From the NCBI GenBank assembly GCA_015501075.1, contig JADNYJ010000029.1, forward strand, positions 243,610 to 307,609: 64,000 nucleotides of DNA, given 5' to 3'. The notes beneath the pieces are model-generated. The model ran no database searches and had not been told where the DNA came from. It saw nothing but the letters and a program-made list of their open reading frames with translations. Below, one piece after another: positions 11,576-23,134 of the stretch; the stretch's first letter is position 1; the number at the start of each line of letters is the position of its first letter. Origin of the DNA: Gymnopilus junonius (Eukaryota > Basidiomycota > Agaricomycetes > Agaricales > Galerinaceae). A program made the position numbers and the translations under genes.

Positions 11576-13271
11576 ATGTCTAATTTATACCGCTCTGCAA
11601 TAAGCGCCCGGGCTGCAAAGCTGCCAAACTTACCGCACATTCCGGCGCCTACTCCATCCCCGTCTAAATCAGAGCCGAATGTCGACGAAGATGATGAAAA
11701 GGAAGAGGAAGAGGAAGAGAAAAACGACACGATGCCGATCTACCAGGCAGCGGCCTAGGTCCTCCACCAATGTAAGTGAATCCACGACCACCCAATCAGA
11801 ACCTTACAAACTGACAACCAATCCCGAAAGATAGGCCCTCCAGCTCCTCCCGCAACAGACCCAAACCGAAACGAACCCCAAACCCCGCCTTCTCTCCTAT
11901 CTCAGCATCAGGCTACTTCGAGGAAGCTCTACAAGTATCTCTACCCACTCGGAACCTCGATTGTAGAGTGTATTATTCTGCTCCGAAGACTAAAGGGAAC
12001 GACCCGCGAGTTGGGACGGTGATGGTGTGCCACCACGGTGCGGGTTATTCTGGGCTGAGTTTTGCTTGTTTTGCCAAAGAAGTCAGTGAGATGACCAGAG
12101 GAGAGTGTGGTGCGCTAGCATTTGATGCTAGACGACATGGTGAGGTCGCCTTCTTGCTCATCGAGACTGCAAGGTCTCTAACGTTTAATTCGGATTCGTT
12201 TACAGGAAAGACGACATCAACCGGGGAGGAGGAGGACGGAGATCTATCCATCGATGTTCTTGTTGCCGATTTCTGCGCTATGATCGAAACTGTGTTTCCC
12301 GACCCAAACTCTTCTCCATCGTTGCTGGTACGTCCAGGTTCTGACCCTAAGTTACAAATTCAATTTCATTCGTAATGTGTCCAATGTTTAGCTTATTGGG
12401 CACAGCATGGGTGGCTCAGTCGTGGTTCGCAGTTGTCCAAAGCTTATAGAGAAGAAATACCGTATAGCTGGAGTTGCTGTCTTGGATGTTGTTGAAGGTG
12501 AATCTTTATCTTCGCCAGGTCCTCGACAAACCTGGCTTACATTTTTAATTTTAATTCTATCTAGGCTCCGCAGTTGAAGCTCTCCCACACATGAATAGTC
12601 TCCTCAACGCCCGACCAGAAGGGTTCGATAGCATGGAGGAAGCGATCGAATGGCAGTATGTCCCTCTGAGTTTCCTCATCTTACTCTTCGTAACCTATAC
12701 TAATTGATATCTGAATTCTCTAATTCAGCGTTAACACCAACACGATTCAAAACTCCAGTTCCGCGCGCCTATCCATCCCCTCGGCAATTCAACATGTACC
12801 AGAGGCTTCCCTGCCTTATCAATGGAGGACTCCACTCCGGTCTACAGCTCCTTATTGGTTAAGTGCGTTTCATCTTCCCTCTTTTGCTTCCTTTGCATTT
12901 ATGCCCGAGTTCACCCAAACCTAATTCCAACCCAACACACAGGCTGGTTCCAAGGACTTTCTTCGTCTTTCCTAGCAGCGCGTACCGCCCGCCTGCTCGT
13001 CCTCGCAGGAACAGACAGACTTGACAAGGAGCTCATGATTGGACAGATGCAGGGTAAGTTCCAGCAAACGGTTGTCTCTGGGGTAGGGCATATGTTGCAT
13101 GAGGTATGTTTCCGTTTCGATTACCTTTTCTTTTCTTTTCTTTTGAAAATGCTCTAATATTGTATCTTTAATTTTTAGGATGATCCAACGCAGATTGCGG
13201 AGATTATGGTTCGGTTTTGGAGAAGGAACGAGCGTGTTGTGGTTGGAGTTAAGAAGGTTGGGGAGCTATAG
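11576..13271 (+). CDS. PPE1: protein phosphatase methylesterase 1
   Basis: Eight exons (11576-11771, 11835-12139, 12206-12327, 12392-12497, 12565-12655, 12729-12862, 12943-13103, 13179-13271) encode about 402 residues. The family removes the C-terminal methyl ester from the PP2A catalytic subunit and so controls assembly of PP2A holoenzymes. Visible hallmarks are the N-terminal [16 protein letters not shown] block, [12 protein letters not shown] (oxyanion region), the nucleophile elbow [11 protein letters not shown], the IEWHVNTNTI region, and [12 protein letters not shown] with the catalytic His near the C-terminus. The Ser-Asp-His architecture matches PME-1. One base appears to be missing in an A-run at 11720-11724, inside the acidic Glu/Lys stretch. 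Upstream the frame fits the family N-terminus, and downstream [11 protein letters not shown] runs in the shifted frame. All other exons are intact, so the gene is probably functional. Confidence 0.9.
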
Positions 13272-13977
13272 AGTATGGATGCGTCTCTATTTGTGTCTCC
13301 GAATATTAACCCTGTAAATTTTACGACTGGGAACCAATGTACAATTAAAGGCTCTCAAAGAGAAAATAAAAATTTCAGTGCTTGCCAGGTGAACGTTAAA
13401 TAAGATTGGAGGATTATTGAGAAGCGAGGCGGATTTTATTCAATTTGATTGTATAGGTCGCTAAGATGGCAATAGCATTCACTGACCATGGTCACGATGA
13501 GGTTGATTATGCGCATGATATTAGGGTGAGCTAAAAATAGAGTAGGACGTGGCCAAGGCTGCCTTCACCGTACGTCTCTTCACGTTCAAGTCCTCGCATC
13601 ATCGTCTCTTCTATGATTAACTGACTTCAACCATGACGAGCGCTTCTCACTCCTCCCGGCATTCTGTCTCAGCCTGTATTCGAGAAGCTATCCGTAGTCC
13701 AAGATCCCCACAACATGAGGAACGTGCACCGTTCTGTATCATGCCAGCATTCACGGCAAGTACCCTCCAGCCTGCTCCAGGTCTGGAAAGACTAAACTTC
13801 ATACTATTAGCATCCTTCTGTCGCATTTTTGGGGCACTATACATAGACTCTTAACATATGAAACGGCTACATTTCTGCCTATATATTGAGGTCGCTTGTC
13901 TCTACCATTTTCTTCAGCTCACTCAACGTTTATCTTTCCACTGAACTCACCTTCCACTTCATTATTATTACCACAAC
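13272..13977. promoter_or_regulatory. intergenic with promoter of the plus-strand SDR
   Basis: I find no exon here. TATATATT at 13880-13887 lies 98 bases before the SDR ATG and is followed by TGAGGTCGC. This parallels the TATAAATTGAG sequence before the other SDR copy, so the inverted duplication includes at least 100 bases of promoter. Confidence 0.5.
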
Positions 13978-15166
13978 ATGTCCTCTGGAAACACTATCAC
14001 CGCCTATCCCGCTGGTCAGGGTCAAAGTCAAAGCACGCTTGGTGCTGGCAAGCGTCCAAATATCGCGACCGACTACACCAAGGTCGAATGCTGGGGTGAC
14101 AATGGCAAACCGCATCTCGTCGAGTATAGTGGCAGCGGCAAGTGCGTGGTCTATAGTCTCTCTGACTCGGACCTAATACTGAACACACTATATCCATAGG
14201 CTGAAAGGCCAAACTGCCATCGTTACAGGCGGAGCCTCGGGCGTCGGGTGCTCCGCTGCTATCATGTTCGCTCGTGAGGGCGCTACTGGAATCACCATCA
14301 CTATCACCCTCAGGATACCGAGAACGCAAAGGATGCCAAGCGGTTGATTGAACAGAGCGGTGCGACTTGCAACACCGTCTGCACTGACCTAATGGACAGT
14401 AATGCATGCAAGAACGTCGTCGACAGCCATATGAAGGCCTTCGGGAAGTTGAACGTATTGGTCAACAATGCTTCGAAGCAAATGTTAGTTATCTTTTTTT
14501 TTCGAACGCAGAGGATGGTTTACTGATTGTCTTCCTTTTCCAGGACCTCTGACAAATTTGAGAACATCGACCTGCACAACGTCGAGAACACCTTCAAAGC
14601 AACGTCATCCAAATGTTCGCTATGACCAAATTTGCTCTCCCGCACATCAAGCGCGGCGCCAGCATCATCAACACCTCCTCCGTTGTCGCGTCCAAAGGCG
14701 CAGGCGCACTCGATATGTACCTGGCACCATAACTTGCATGAATTTAAATGATCCTATTCTCATTGCCATTCTTCTCCGTCAGTTGACTTCGCATCCACCG
14801 AAGGTGCTATCGTATCCTTCACTCGATCCCTCGCCGTCCAGCTCATGGATCGCGGCATACGCGTCAACGCTGTCGCCCCTGGGCCCGTGAACGCTGCTCC
14901 TCAAGCCGGGTCGCGCACTCCCGAATCCATCGAGGCCTTGGGCGCGGGCCTGGGTACCCCTTTGCACGGAAGAGTTGGACAGCCTGCTGAAGTTGCCCCT
15001 AGCTTCGTCTTCTTGGCGAGTAGCAAGGATTCGAACATTGTAACCGGTCAAGTTATTCATGTCAACAGTCAGTCAACTTTAGACTTGTTTGAATTTGAGG
15101 TGGACGTAACTGATATATATTTTTCTATTTCTCTCTTTAGGCGGCCTCCAGACCGGCAGCTCTTAA
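13978..15166 (+). CDS. short-chain dehydrogenase/reductase-like protein, plus copy
   Basis: Exons 13978-14141, 14200-14483, 14544-14712, 14783-15067 and 15141-15166 give 928 bases; restoring two missing bases gives 930 (309 residues), as in the copy at 9865-11061. The missing bases are near 14301 (in the run coding ITIT-Y-H) and near 14600 (AAAGC-AAC). The TGGASGVG nucleotide-binding loop, NNAS, SS of the catalytic Ser region, NAVAPGPVN and a C-terminal GLQTGSS are present. As in the other copy, the catalytic Tyr and Lys positions are Phe and Glu (near 14788-14803). The third intron begins with AT instead of GT (14713), while the other copy has a normal GTATGT there. Together these make its activity doubtful. 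The near-synonymous divergence between copies still suggests past selection on the protein. Confidence 0.65.
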
Positions 15167-15959
15167 ATCAATTACGAGCTGATATAGTGCTAAAATCGAA
15201 GCAATCGTGTATCTGCCAGCTGTCTCGAATCATGTAAAACCGTAAAAACATTTGGACTTTCTGTAAAATCTGTACGAGATGTAGTATGTACAAAGATGTC
15301 TGCATATCACAGTGTTGTGCTTTCTTGTTCGGAAGAGACAAAAACTGTCTACTTTATTCAGCAGTACTGCTTTGCTACTCCTAAGCTACTGTATGTCGCT
15401 GCCACCGAGATTCTGTGTGCTCATGATCCTCTTTTTCTTTTCAAGATGTTCAAACGAAAAGCTCCTATTACGACCGCAGGGTATGAAATTAATTAATCCC
15501 AAGCTGGTCCTCTGTAATTTAGCTCATCCTCCGAGGTATGACTGCCTTCAAACTCTGTCGTGTATACTATTACTGCAGAATTTTGTCAATCAACCCGAGA
15601 TGCTTTATGCACTACGTTGTGAGTAAAATGTACGCTCCTTCATTACGGTGACTGACGTTTACGCTTACCGGTAAGTAGAAGACTCTGACGAGGCCATACC
15701 TTGCTCAACTAAATGGTCTAAAAATAGCTCCCAAGAGGCAGAGCCGCTCCAACTGTAACTTGTTCAATGGCAACGCCAATCACAGATGTGCGCAATAAGA
15801 ATGTCAAGGAGAAGTCGTATAAATATTGAGTTGGACAGTTCCCTGACTCAGGGTGACTGTTCAGGCAGTACTGGGAATCTCACCCCCACCCCTTCCACCT
15901 CGTTTCTTTCAATACTTCGGTATCTAAGCTTAAAAGAGTCTCATTTTACTTTATCAAAA
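15167..15959. promoter_or_regulatory. intergenic with promoter of membrane-protein copy 1
   Basis: I find no supported exon. TATAAAT at 15818-15824 lies about 140 bases before the next ATG. The last ~250 bases (gactgttcaggcagtactg, then an A-rich stretch before ATGTGG) resemble 17370-17500, so the promoter was duplicated with the gene. Confidence 0.5.
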
Positions 15960-17080
15960 ATGTGGATGCACTCCGCCTCTCGCGTTCTTCGCAATCTATT
16001 GGACCATCTATTCATCCTGGCAACACGTAAGTTTGTTATTGTCCATTCAATACTGGCTCCCCAGTTTCTAGTTCTCACAGGGTGCCTCCGTTCCTTCTGA
16101 ACTCCATGATTTGCTAATCGACTAATATTCCCTTATACCCTCAAGTCATAATTATCTTGCTACCAATAATGATCCTTGTCCTCAGAGCAATCAACATATT
16201 CTGGTTGGTTCAACTCCCCAAGCCAATCCTCCATGCCGTAGAAATGGGCCTTGGCGCAAGATATATCGGGGTTGCTATTGCTGGTATCCTTGCGAGTTCG
16301 TTTTGGGTAATTATGATTTTACTCATGGCTCTGTGAGTTGCTGAATTTTTTCTCGACCTCGTTGGTTGTCCATTTGGAAATGCCTGACGATTGTGAAAAC
16401 TATGCAGCTTTTGTGGATGTGCCGGCTTCGGTCTTCGTCCCCACCGATGGAGATTATTGAGGAACATTTTATCAATACTCTTTTTTGGTGCATCGGGCGT
16501 GGTATCATGGGTAGTATATGTGGCAATGACACCGTGGCACCCAGGTGCGTGCTAGATTTTCAGTCATTAAGGACAGTTTCGCCCTGAATGAGCTACATAA
16601 TTATTCATTCCCTTTAACAGAGTCAAGAATTTCACCAGAAGCTCTATCTGCACCCACAGTGCTAAAGGGGTGTAGACAAATTATGGCATTAAAATACTTG
16701 ATCATCATACAGTTGTGCTGTGAGTCATGTTGTTGTGAGCACGAAGGATAATACTGACATTTAAATTCTGCACCCAATTTGAATTAGTTATAGTGATTTG
16801 TCTCTTAATCCTCATTGGAGAAGGGTATGGAATATTTGAACCCAAATCCGACCAACCTCAGCCCATTATCCATCATACAATACCTCCAAGTGATTGTGAA
16901 AGAGATGGAGCTGACGAGTACCAGCAGGCTCAGCGTGAGCAAGCATTACAGAGTGATTTGAGGGTTGGGGCAAATGATAGTGTTCTACCCCAGCCCGATC
17001 AAGCAGCCAAAAGGGAGGAAGAGCCTGCAGCTCAGCTTGAGTCGATAAGCATGGTGACTATGGATGGCGCAGAACGGTGA
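15960..17080 (+). CDS. multi-pass membrane protein, tandem copy 1
   Basis: Five exons (15960-16026, 16146-16332, 16408-16544, 16621-16719, 16788-17080) give 260 residues with no frame break. The first ~190 residues contain four or five hydrophobic segments, for example IIILLPIMILVLRAINIFWL, VAIAGILASSFWVIMILLMA, LSILFFGASGVVSWVVYVAM and a last span near YLIIIQLCCFIVICLLILI. A hydrophilic tail of ~80 residues rich in Gln, Glu and Asp follows. Family not recognised; a membrane location is clear, a role is not. The gene at 17501-18654 is a tandem paralogue with identical lengths for the first two exons (67 and 187 bases) and shared sequence HAVE(M/I)GLG(A/K)RY(I/V)GVAIAG. The start is supported because both copies begin with ATGTGG at the same distance from the first donor. 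Confidence 0.7.
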
Positions 17081-17500
17081 CTAAATCCTCTCGAGCCATT
17101 AAGGAAATATCATTGATTATTGAGAAGAAATGCATCAATAAGTCTTACATGTTTAATACATGTCATTGGAACAATGGGCTAAGTCGTGACTGCAAAGAGA
17201 GGCGATACATGCCAACCAAAAGTCAAGAACCTAAAAATAGTTTTGAGCAGGTGGGAGGCGATTCAGAACTGATGCAGAACGAACCCAACTTGTCTAATGA
17301 CAACATGATGGCATCGCAGCTGTGCGCAATGTCAGTCTTACCTACCATAAATACAGGTTTGAACAATTCCACGACTCAGACTGACTGTTCAGACAGCACT
17401 GAGAATCCTTTATCTCTTTGACCTGCTTCATTCACTACCTTATAAATCTGCCTACATCTGAGTCCAAACTCAAAGGAGTCTCGATTTCTTCTTATTAAAA
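17081..17500. promoter_or_regulatory. intergenic with promoter of membrane-protein copy 2
   Basis: This holds the 3' end of copy 1 and the promoter of copy 2. TATAAAT at 17441-17447 lies 54 bases before the ATG. The sequence gactgttcagacagcactg near 17381 matches the flank of copy 1. I see no exon. Confidence 0.5.
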
Positions 17501-18654
17501 ATGTGGAAGTTCTATATCTATCAGACTCTCTTCGCATTTCTTAGTGTTCTATACCCACTGCTAACATGTAAGTTCTTCCCGATGTCCCTTTTTTTACACG
17601 AATCTATCAATCGGCTCCCTGTTGGACAGTAGACCATGACTTATTCCACTGACAAAGTTGAAGTTTTGAACTTCTTCTGTGTTTCCTTTTTTACTCTCCA
17701 GCCTCCGAGTTCCTGGATTGCTGAATAATCATCTTTCCCTTCTTTTATTTTGAAGTCATTAATTTATTTCTACCAATGGTCATCCTCATCCTCGGAGCCA
17801 TCAACGTTTCCTGGTTTGTTAATCTCCCAAGCTCAGTTCGCCATGCCGTAGAAATAGGTCTAGGTAAAAGATACGTTGGAGTTGCTATTGCTGGACTTCT
17901 TGGGAGTGTGCTTTGGATAATCACATTTTTGCTCATGTTTTGGTGAGTTCCTTGGGTTAATGATTTTGCTCATTGAGATGACGTACTTACTTGACGATTT
18001 TGTGCAACCATTTGCACTAAACTGTTGTTTTAACATGCTACTAAATGAACGTCGAGTTGGGTTTATTATTGTAGTTTGCTCGATGATCTTTTCTGCGGCA
18101 TCGTGTGTAGGATCATGGATAATATATGTAGTAATGACTCCGTGGCATCCAGGTGCGTACTAGATTTCAACTATTTGTAATAAATCATCCTTCGCCCTCA
18201 CAGAATCCAAGATTCCGCCTGAAGCTTTGTCTACACACACAGTGCTGACCACATGCAGAAAGATTCTGGCCTTGAAATATTTAATCGTTACAAATTTATG
18301 CTGTGCGTCGTGTTAATCACCCTTTAGAGTTGAATATACACCGTGAGTACGGGCGCTCAGAATACTGACACTTCATTCTGCACGCGATAATTAGTTATGG
18401 CTAGTTGGATATTGGCCCTGACTGGACTGACATATATGCCAATCGACGGTAACTTAGACCAACCTCAACCTACTTTTCATCGCACCATTCCTTCAAGTGA
18501 TCCAGAAAAAGATGGCGCCGATGAGCGCCGGGATCCTCAACTTGAGCAAATGAAGGAAACAGATTTAGGAATTGGTACGATTGGTGCATTGCCCCAGTTG
18601 GCGGAAACAGCCGAAATGGAGGAGGAGTTTGCAGCCATAGCCCAAACTGAGTGA
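17501..18654 (+). CDS. multi-pass membrane protein, tandem copy 2
   Basis: Paralogue of 15960-17080. Exons 17501-17567 and 17756-17942 have exactly the lengths of copy 1. A third exon ending at 18152 encodes the TM segment with SWIIYVVMTPWHPG, then come two more exons ending at TGA 18652-18654. Hydrophobic segments match copy 1 in number and place, and the tail is again acidic and Gln-rich. The third exon is the problem. Alignment to copy 1 puts its acceptor at 18023-18024, where the sequence is TG instead of AG, and no in-frame AG nearby fits the donor phase. Either a non-standard acceptor or alternative splicing is used, or the gene is becoming a pseudogene, or the base is wrong. The downstream exons remain open, so loss would be recent. 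Confidence 0.55.
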
Positions 18655-19204
18655 TAAACGTGGCAGCTAGTATGGAGCAGGATGATGGAAGTTCTTTAAG
18701 TTATAGTTATTAGAGGGGGTCAGTCATCAGAGTAGATTCATGGACGTACTGGAACTCGTTCTCCAATGGAAACAGTGAAAGAAAGTGCTTGAATAATCAG
18801 CGTATGGTATTGATGAATGGAACACGTAATTGATCTGCAAGTTGCGATGGAATGACGTCTCCCGACAGTGAATTGGAGCATAATCTAGTGTCTTTAGGTA
18901 AACTTGTCAAGATCCAGCTCTTACTTGCGGCCAGCATTGGAAACTCGCAGCGATCATGCCTAAAAAGGGTATTATTTCCTGAAATGGTAAACTGCATTGA
19001 TTGACGAAGAGGCACTGTACAGGCAATAAGAACTCCTTAAGGAGCACCCTATGTCTTGATTCGATTGCACTGTAAGATATTCAACTAAACTTTGGAGATG
19101 CGGTTAACCAAGTAACCCAGTACTTAGAATAACCAGAAGATATCAAGTAGAAAGACCTTCTGCGAGATTTCCCCTCGGTCTCATACACAGCTTCCAAAGA
19201 CACT
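18655..19204. other. intergenic between convergent genes
   Basis: This is the shared 3' region of the plus-strand membrane-protein gene and the minus-strand RIX7 gene. I see no exon and no strong repeat. Confidence 0.5.
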
Positions 19205-22190
19205 TCAAGTAGCGGCCATATTATCCTCTCCACCCTTCCTGTCTGGCTCCCCATCATCCTCCGCATCCTCTGCGTCCATTTTCCCGCCCTTCTTCTCCTT
19301 GGCACTAACAGGCAACCCACCCGCGAACTTATTCCTCAAATTCTGATACTTTCTCCTCTGCGCCGTGCTGACACTCGGACCAACTTTATCCAGCGCCCCA
19401 AGGAAGTCGTCCACACCCACGAGGACCACGGGCATCGGTGGTTCAAGTACATTCGGATTGGACCCAATACCCGCCTCAGACATCTGGTCTAGAGCGCCCA
19501 GAGTCCGCTTGAGCGCCACGACGCCCGCTTCTCTCACGAGCGCAGCAAGGTCCGCACCGCTGTACCCCACACATCGCTCCATGATGATTTTCTCCACTTC
19601 CTGTCTGACCTCCTCCGCCTCCGCCTCGGCTGACTGGCCAGTTAAAGTACTGCCACCCCAACGCCCACCCAGAGGTACCCGCCGCATGAGCGTCCTCAGG
19701 ATCTCTCTTAGCTCGTCCTTGGATGGTAAGTCGACGTATAAGAGTTTGTCGAGTCTTCCAGGTCGGACCATTGCCGGGTCAATCATGTCGGGGCGGTTGG
19801 TGGCTGCGATCACGTAGACTCCTTTTCTAGAATCAAGCCCGTCGAGTTCGGTAAGGAGGGTGTTCACGACTCGCGCAGAGGATTCCGACTGCAAGATAAA
19901 GGAGAATGGTTAACGGGGGAGAGAAGAAAGGCAAACAAGTCTGCTTACTAGATTGTCGTCACGCCTGGGCACTAACGCATCGAGCTCATCAAAGAAGATG
20001 ACGCAAGGGGCAGAGGCGCGAGCTCGGGAGAAGACTTGACGTACAGCGCGCTCACTCTCACCAACATACTACAGAGAAACATTATGTAAGACATCATATT
20101 ATGTAATTTATAGAAAACGCATACCTTGTTCAACAACTCAGGCCCCTTGACGCTCATAAAATTCGCCCTGCTTTCATTCGCCACCGCCTTGGCAAGCAGT
20201 GTCTTACCGCACCCAGGAGGACCCCACATCAACACCCCACATGGAGCCTCAATGCCCACACTTGCAAAGATCTCCGGTCTTCTAATCGGTTGCACAATTG
20301 CCATCTGCAGCTCCTCCCTTACACCATGAAGGGCACCGACGTCCGACCAAGTGACATCTGGGACGGTGGCGAATCCTTCGCGCTTGGAGGAGGGCTGGAT
20401 TTGGGAGAGGGCGGTGTGGAAGTCGGAGGAAGTGATGCAGATAGGGGCGAGTTGGGAAGGGGTAAGTGGGTTTGGGTGAGAAATGAGGAAGTGGGCGATG
20501 GAATGTGGGAGGACGTAGGATGCGAGGGTAGAGAAGATTGATGTTGATGTTGATGCGGGGTTGGAGAGGGGAGTTGGATTTGGGACTGAAGATGAAGATG
20601 TGTCGGATGTGGATGATGGTTGGACAGGGGCGGGTGAAATTGTAGGGTCAATGTCAACGGCCATAGACACATCTTGGTCCTCGCCAGGCGGGGGTACCAG
20701 TGGAAGCGGGAGTGTAGGATCATCTGGAAGGGTAAGCGTACCCTCAGAGAGTTGTTTGAAAATCCTCTTGACAGCAATGATCCCTGCTGCACCAGTGAGC
20801 GCAGTAAGGTCCGCACCGACATATCCAGGAGTAGCTTTTGCTAGCGCTGTGAAATTGAAATCGCCTTCTAAGCGGAGCTTAGAACAGAGGACTTTCAAAA
20901 TTCTGGGTAGAAAAATAAGTCAGGAGGAAGCTCCAAGTAGGGTTACAGAAATATACAAACTTGGCTCGGGCTTCGTCATCTGGCACGCCCATGCTGATTT
21001 CGTGGTCAAATCGACCAGCACGACGTAGAGCTGGATCAAGTGAGTCTGGACGATTTGTAGCTCCTATTACAATGATGGGTTTATTGTCGTTTTTCTCCCA
21101 AGACATATCTGAAGAAATATGATAAATGACCTGATTTTTGGGAGTAGGAAAAAAGTACACATACCGTCCATGCATGTGAGGAACTGGGCGACAATTCGGC
21201 GTTCCATCTCCCTCTGGGCACTCTCTCGTTTCGGGGTGATTGCGTCTATTTCATCTATGAATAACAAGCAAGGTGCAACTCGCTGGACAAAATTGAAGCC
21301 AGGTCAGAGTCAAGGCACGCGGCATCAGGTAAGAAGATACATACCTTAGCTTCCTCAAATGTATCTCTGAGTGTTTTTTCTGATTCCCGGACATTCCAGA
21401 GACAATGGAAGGTGCTGAAATGCTAATAAAAGGTACTCCAAGTTCCTATGGAACTATAATCAGATGATAAATAAGACCAAAAAAAGGAACTTACCCCAGC
21501 CATGGCATGCGCCAACAACGTCTTTCCACACCCTGGAGGACCATGTAATAGGACACCCCTCGGCGGCTGCACCCCCGTATGAAGGTACACTTCCGGATGA
21601 CAAAGAGGCATCGCTACAAGCTCCAACATCTTCTCTACACAACCCTCCACCCCTCCTAAATCTGACAACCTTGCAGATGGTGGGGCGTGGTCTTTGGCTA
21701 TGGCATTGGAACTGGAGGAGGCGGAGGTACCTGTGGTGCTTGAAGAGTACTTCGAGCGTTTCGTGCTGCTCCCACCTTCTGCTCCTGAAGAGGTCGTAGT
21801 CCGAGATGTTCGCAGCTTGCGTTTTGCGCCGATTCCGTTTTGTGCTGGCGCTGGAATGTCGTCTGTTACTTCAGCTACTTGATTCGGATTTATCGTCGCC
21901 GTCGACGGCGTACTGAGCCCTCCATTATGCAATGTTTGCTCAGCAGATGGTGTCGACAGTCCTGATGTACTTGGAACAGGCTCATTCGTGTTCAAACTCT
22001 CGTCGGCGGCAGCAGGAGCAGGAGCTGTAGGCAGGGGAAGAGAATTGAGGTTCAGCTTGTTTTTTCGATGGGCGGACCACAGTCCCTGCATGGATCTGTT
22101 GAGCGCATTAGCGTGCGACCCTGTGCTGCATGTCTCCATTTCAATAGACCTATCTTTCAAGCTGGGATTTGAACGTACCGTAGATTCCAT
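19205..22190 (-). CDS. RIX7: AAA ATPase of 60S ribosome biogenesis (RIX7/NVL type)
   Basis: Seven exons: 22190-21495, 21445-21345, 21282-21165, 21108-20961, 20902-20125, 20068-19949 and 19888-19205, about 881 residues. RIX7/NVL is a nuclear hexameric AAA ATPase that strips factors from pre-60S particles. Two AAA modules are visible. D1 has Walker A GPPGCGKT and Walker [10 protein letters not shown], with [20 protein letters not shown]2 has a second [17 protein letters not shown] and [20 protein letters not shown] disordered linker rich in Ser/Pro separates them, and the N-terminal ~150 residues are Ser/Thr-rich with GAKRKLR, a likely nuclear signal. The usual folded N-terminal domain of NVL is not seen, so an upstream exon may be missing. 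One base is missing in a G-run (plus strand CCC at 21386-21388), where [15 protein letters not shown] needs four G. Because the gene is essential in yeast, a sequencing error is likely. Confidence 0.9.
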
Positions 22191-22339
22191 GTTTTATGTT
22201 TTCTTGAACCTTGGAGGTAAATGAGAAATCAAGGAACCGGTCCGCAATTTTTCTTTGTTTGGTTATGTAAGCTTGGGATGCTCAACACCCACCCTTCCAT
22301 CTGCAAGCTTACTTGCAGTTCAGGCTCAGACTTTCTGCA

Positions 22340-23134
22340 ATGAATAATCTTCTCCGATGCGCATGGGCCCGTTCAAGTGTCACATTTTTCAGACCAATTT
22401 TTTTGCAGAAACAGAAACCCGCTTATAATCTTTCTGCAGACTCCTGGGCGACATGGAAGGTCGTTTTGGGTAAGATAGTCATTACTTGTTTATAGGTGAA
22501 TCTTATCGTCCATTGTTCCAGCAACCTACTCTGGCATGCGAAGCGGCGCTGTCATCCGACCTCTCTACACACCCGATCCGAAGAGAATGTTGGTCACCGG
22601 CCAGGAAGCTTCCGACATATCAGAATTGACGAAGCCTATTTATTCCTTGTGCGCGGAAAAGGGGATTTCAAGATTAATCCGCTATGGCGACGAATGTAGG
22701 TTGGTTGACAAGCGTACAGTACCTTTTCCTCTAGGTACAAAAAGAGTACTCTATTACCATCTAGGCGACGGGCCCCCTACTTTAGCGCAAGTACGTTTTC
22801 GGATATGTTGAAGGTTTCAAAGACTCTCGAAATAAGGTGAAGAAGCAGTATTATCTATGTAAAGGTGAGTCTCGGTGGTGTGTCATGAAAAACTTAGAAC
22901 CCCTCTATTGACCATTGAATCCTCTGAAATCGAATAGGACAAGCATTGATCCGGTTTATCTTATCGCCTTTTCCAGAGCATGCAAATGATCCTGCTTTGC
23001 TGCTCGAAATCATCGAGCTGATGTCTCCCGTGGATAGTGTGGTGCATGACTATGACCACACGTCGCTGAGCCCGTCCCCGGCAGCTGTCATCCGTAACGG
23101 ATGCGAAGGGAAAACACAAACTTTGGGCTTATAG
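22340..23134 (+). CDS. small conserved-looking protein, possible mitochondrial presequence
   Basis: Four exons (22340-22469, 22522-22790, 22837-22864 of 28 bases, 22938-23134) give 207 residues with consistent phases. Family not recognised. The N-terminus (MNNLLRCAWARSSVTFF) is rich in Arg, Ser and hydrophobics and lacks acidic residues, as in mitochondrial targeting peptides; this is inference. The body includes RSGAVIRPLYTPDPKRML, YYHLGDGPPTLAQ and ALIRFILSPFPEHANDPALL. I saw no catalytic motif. It sits in divergent orientation to RIX7 with only about 150 bases between the two starts, so they may share a promoter. Confidence 0.55.

Noticed and set aside
13997..14407. Minus-strand 136-codon open frame and its mirror at 10629-10967
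   Set aside because: Both are antisense to exons 1-2 of the two SDR copies; their similarity to each other only reflects the duplication.
9865..15166. Calling both SDR copies pseudogenes because of their frameshifts
   Set aside because: The same kind of one-base loss affects essential genes nearby, and corrected exons have identical lengths in both copies, so sequence error is more likely than decay.
20290..21028. Open frames on the plus strand and in a second minus frame within RIX7
   Set aside because: They overlap the Ser/Pro-rich linker between the two AAA modules of RIX7 and have no independent motif.
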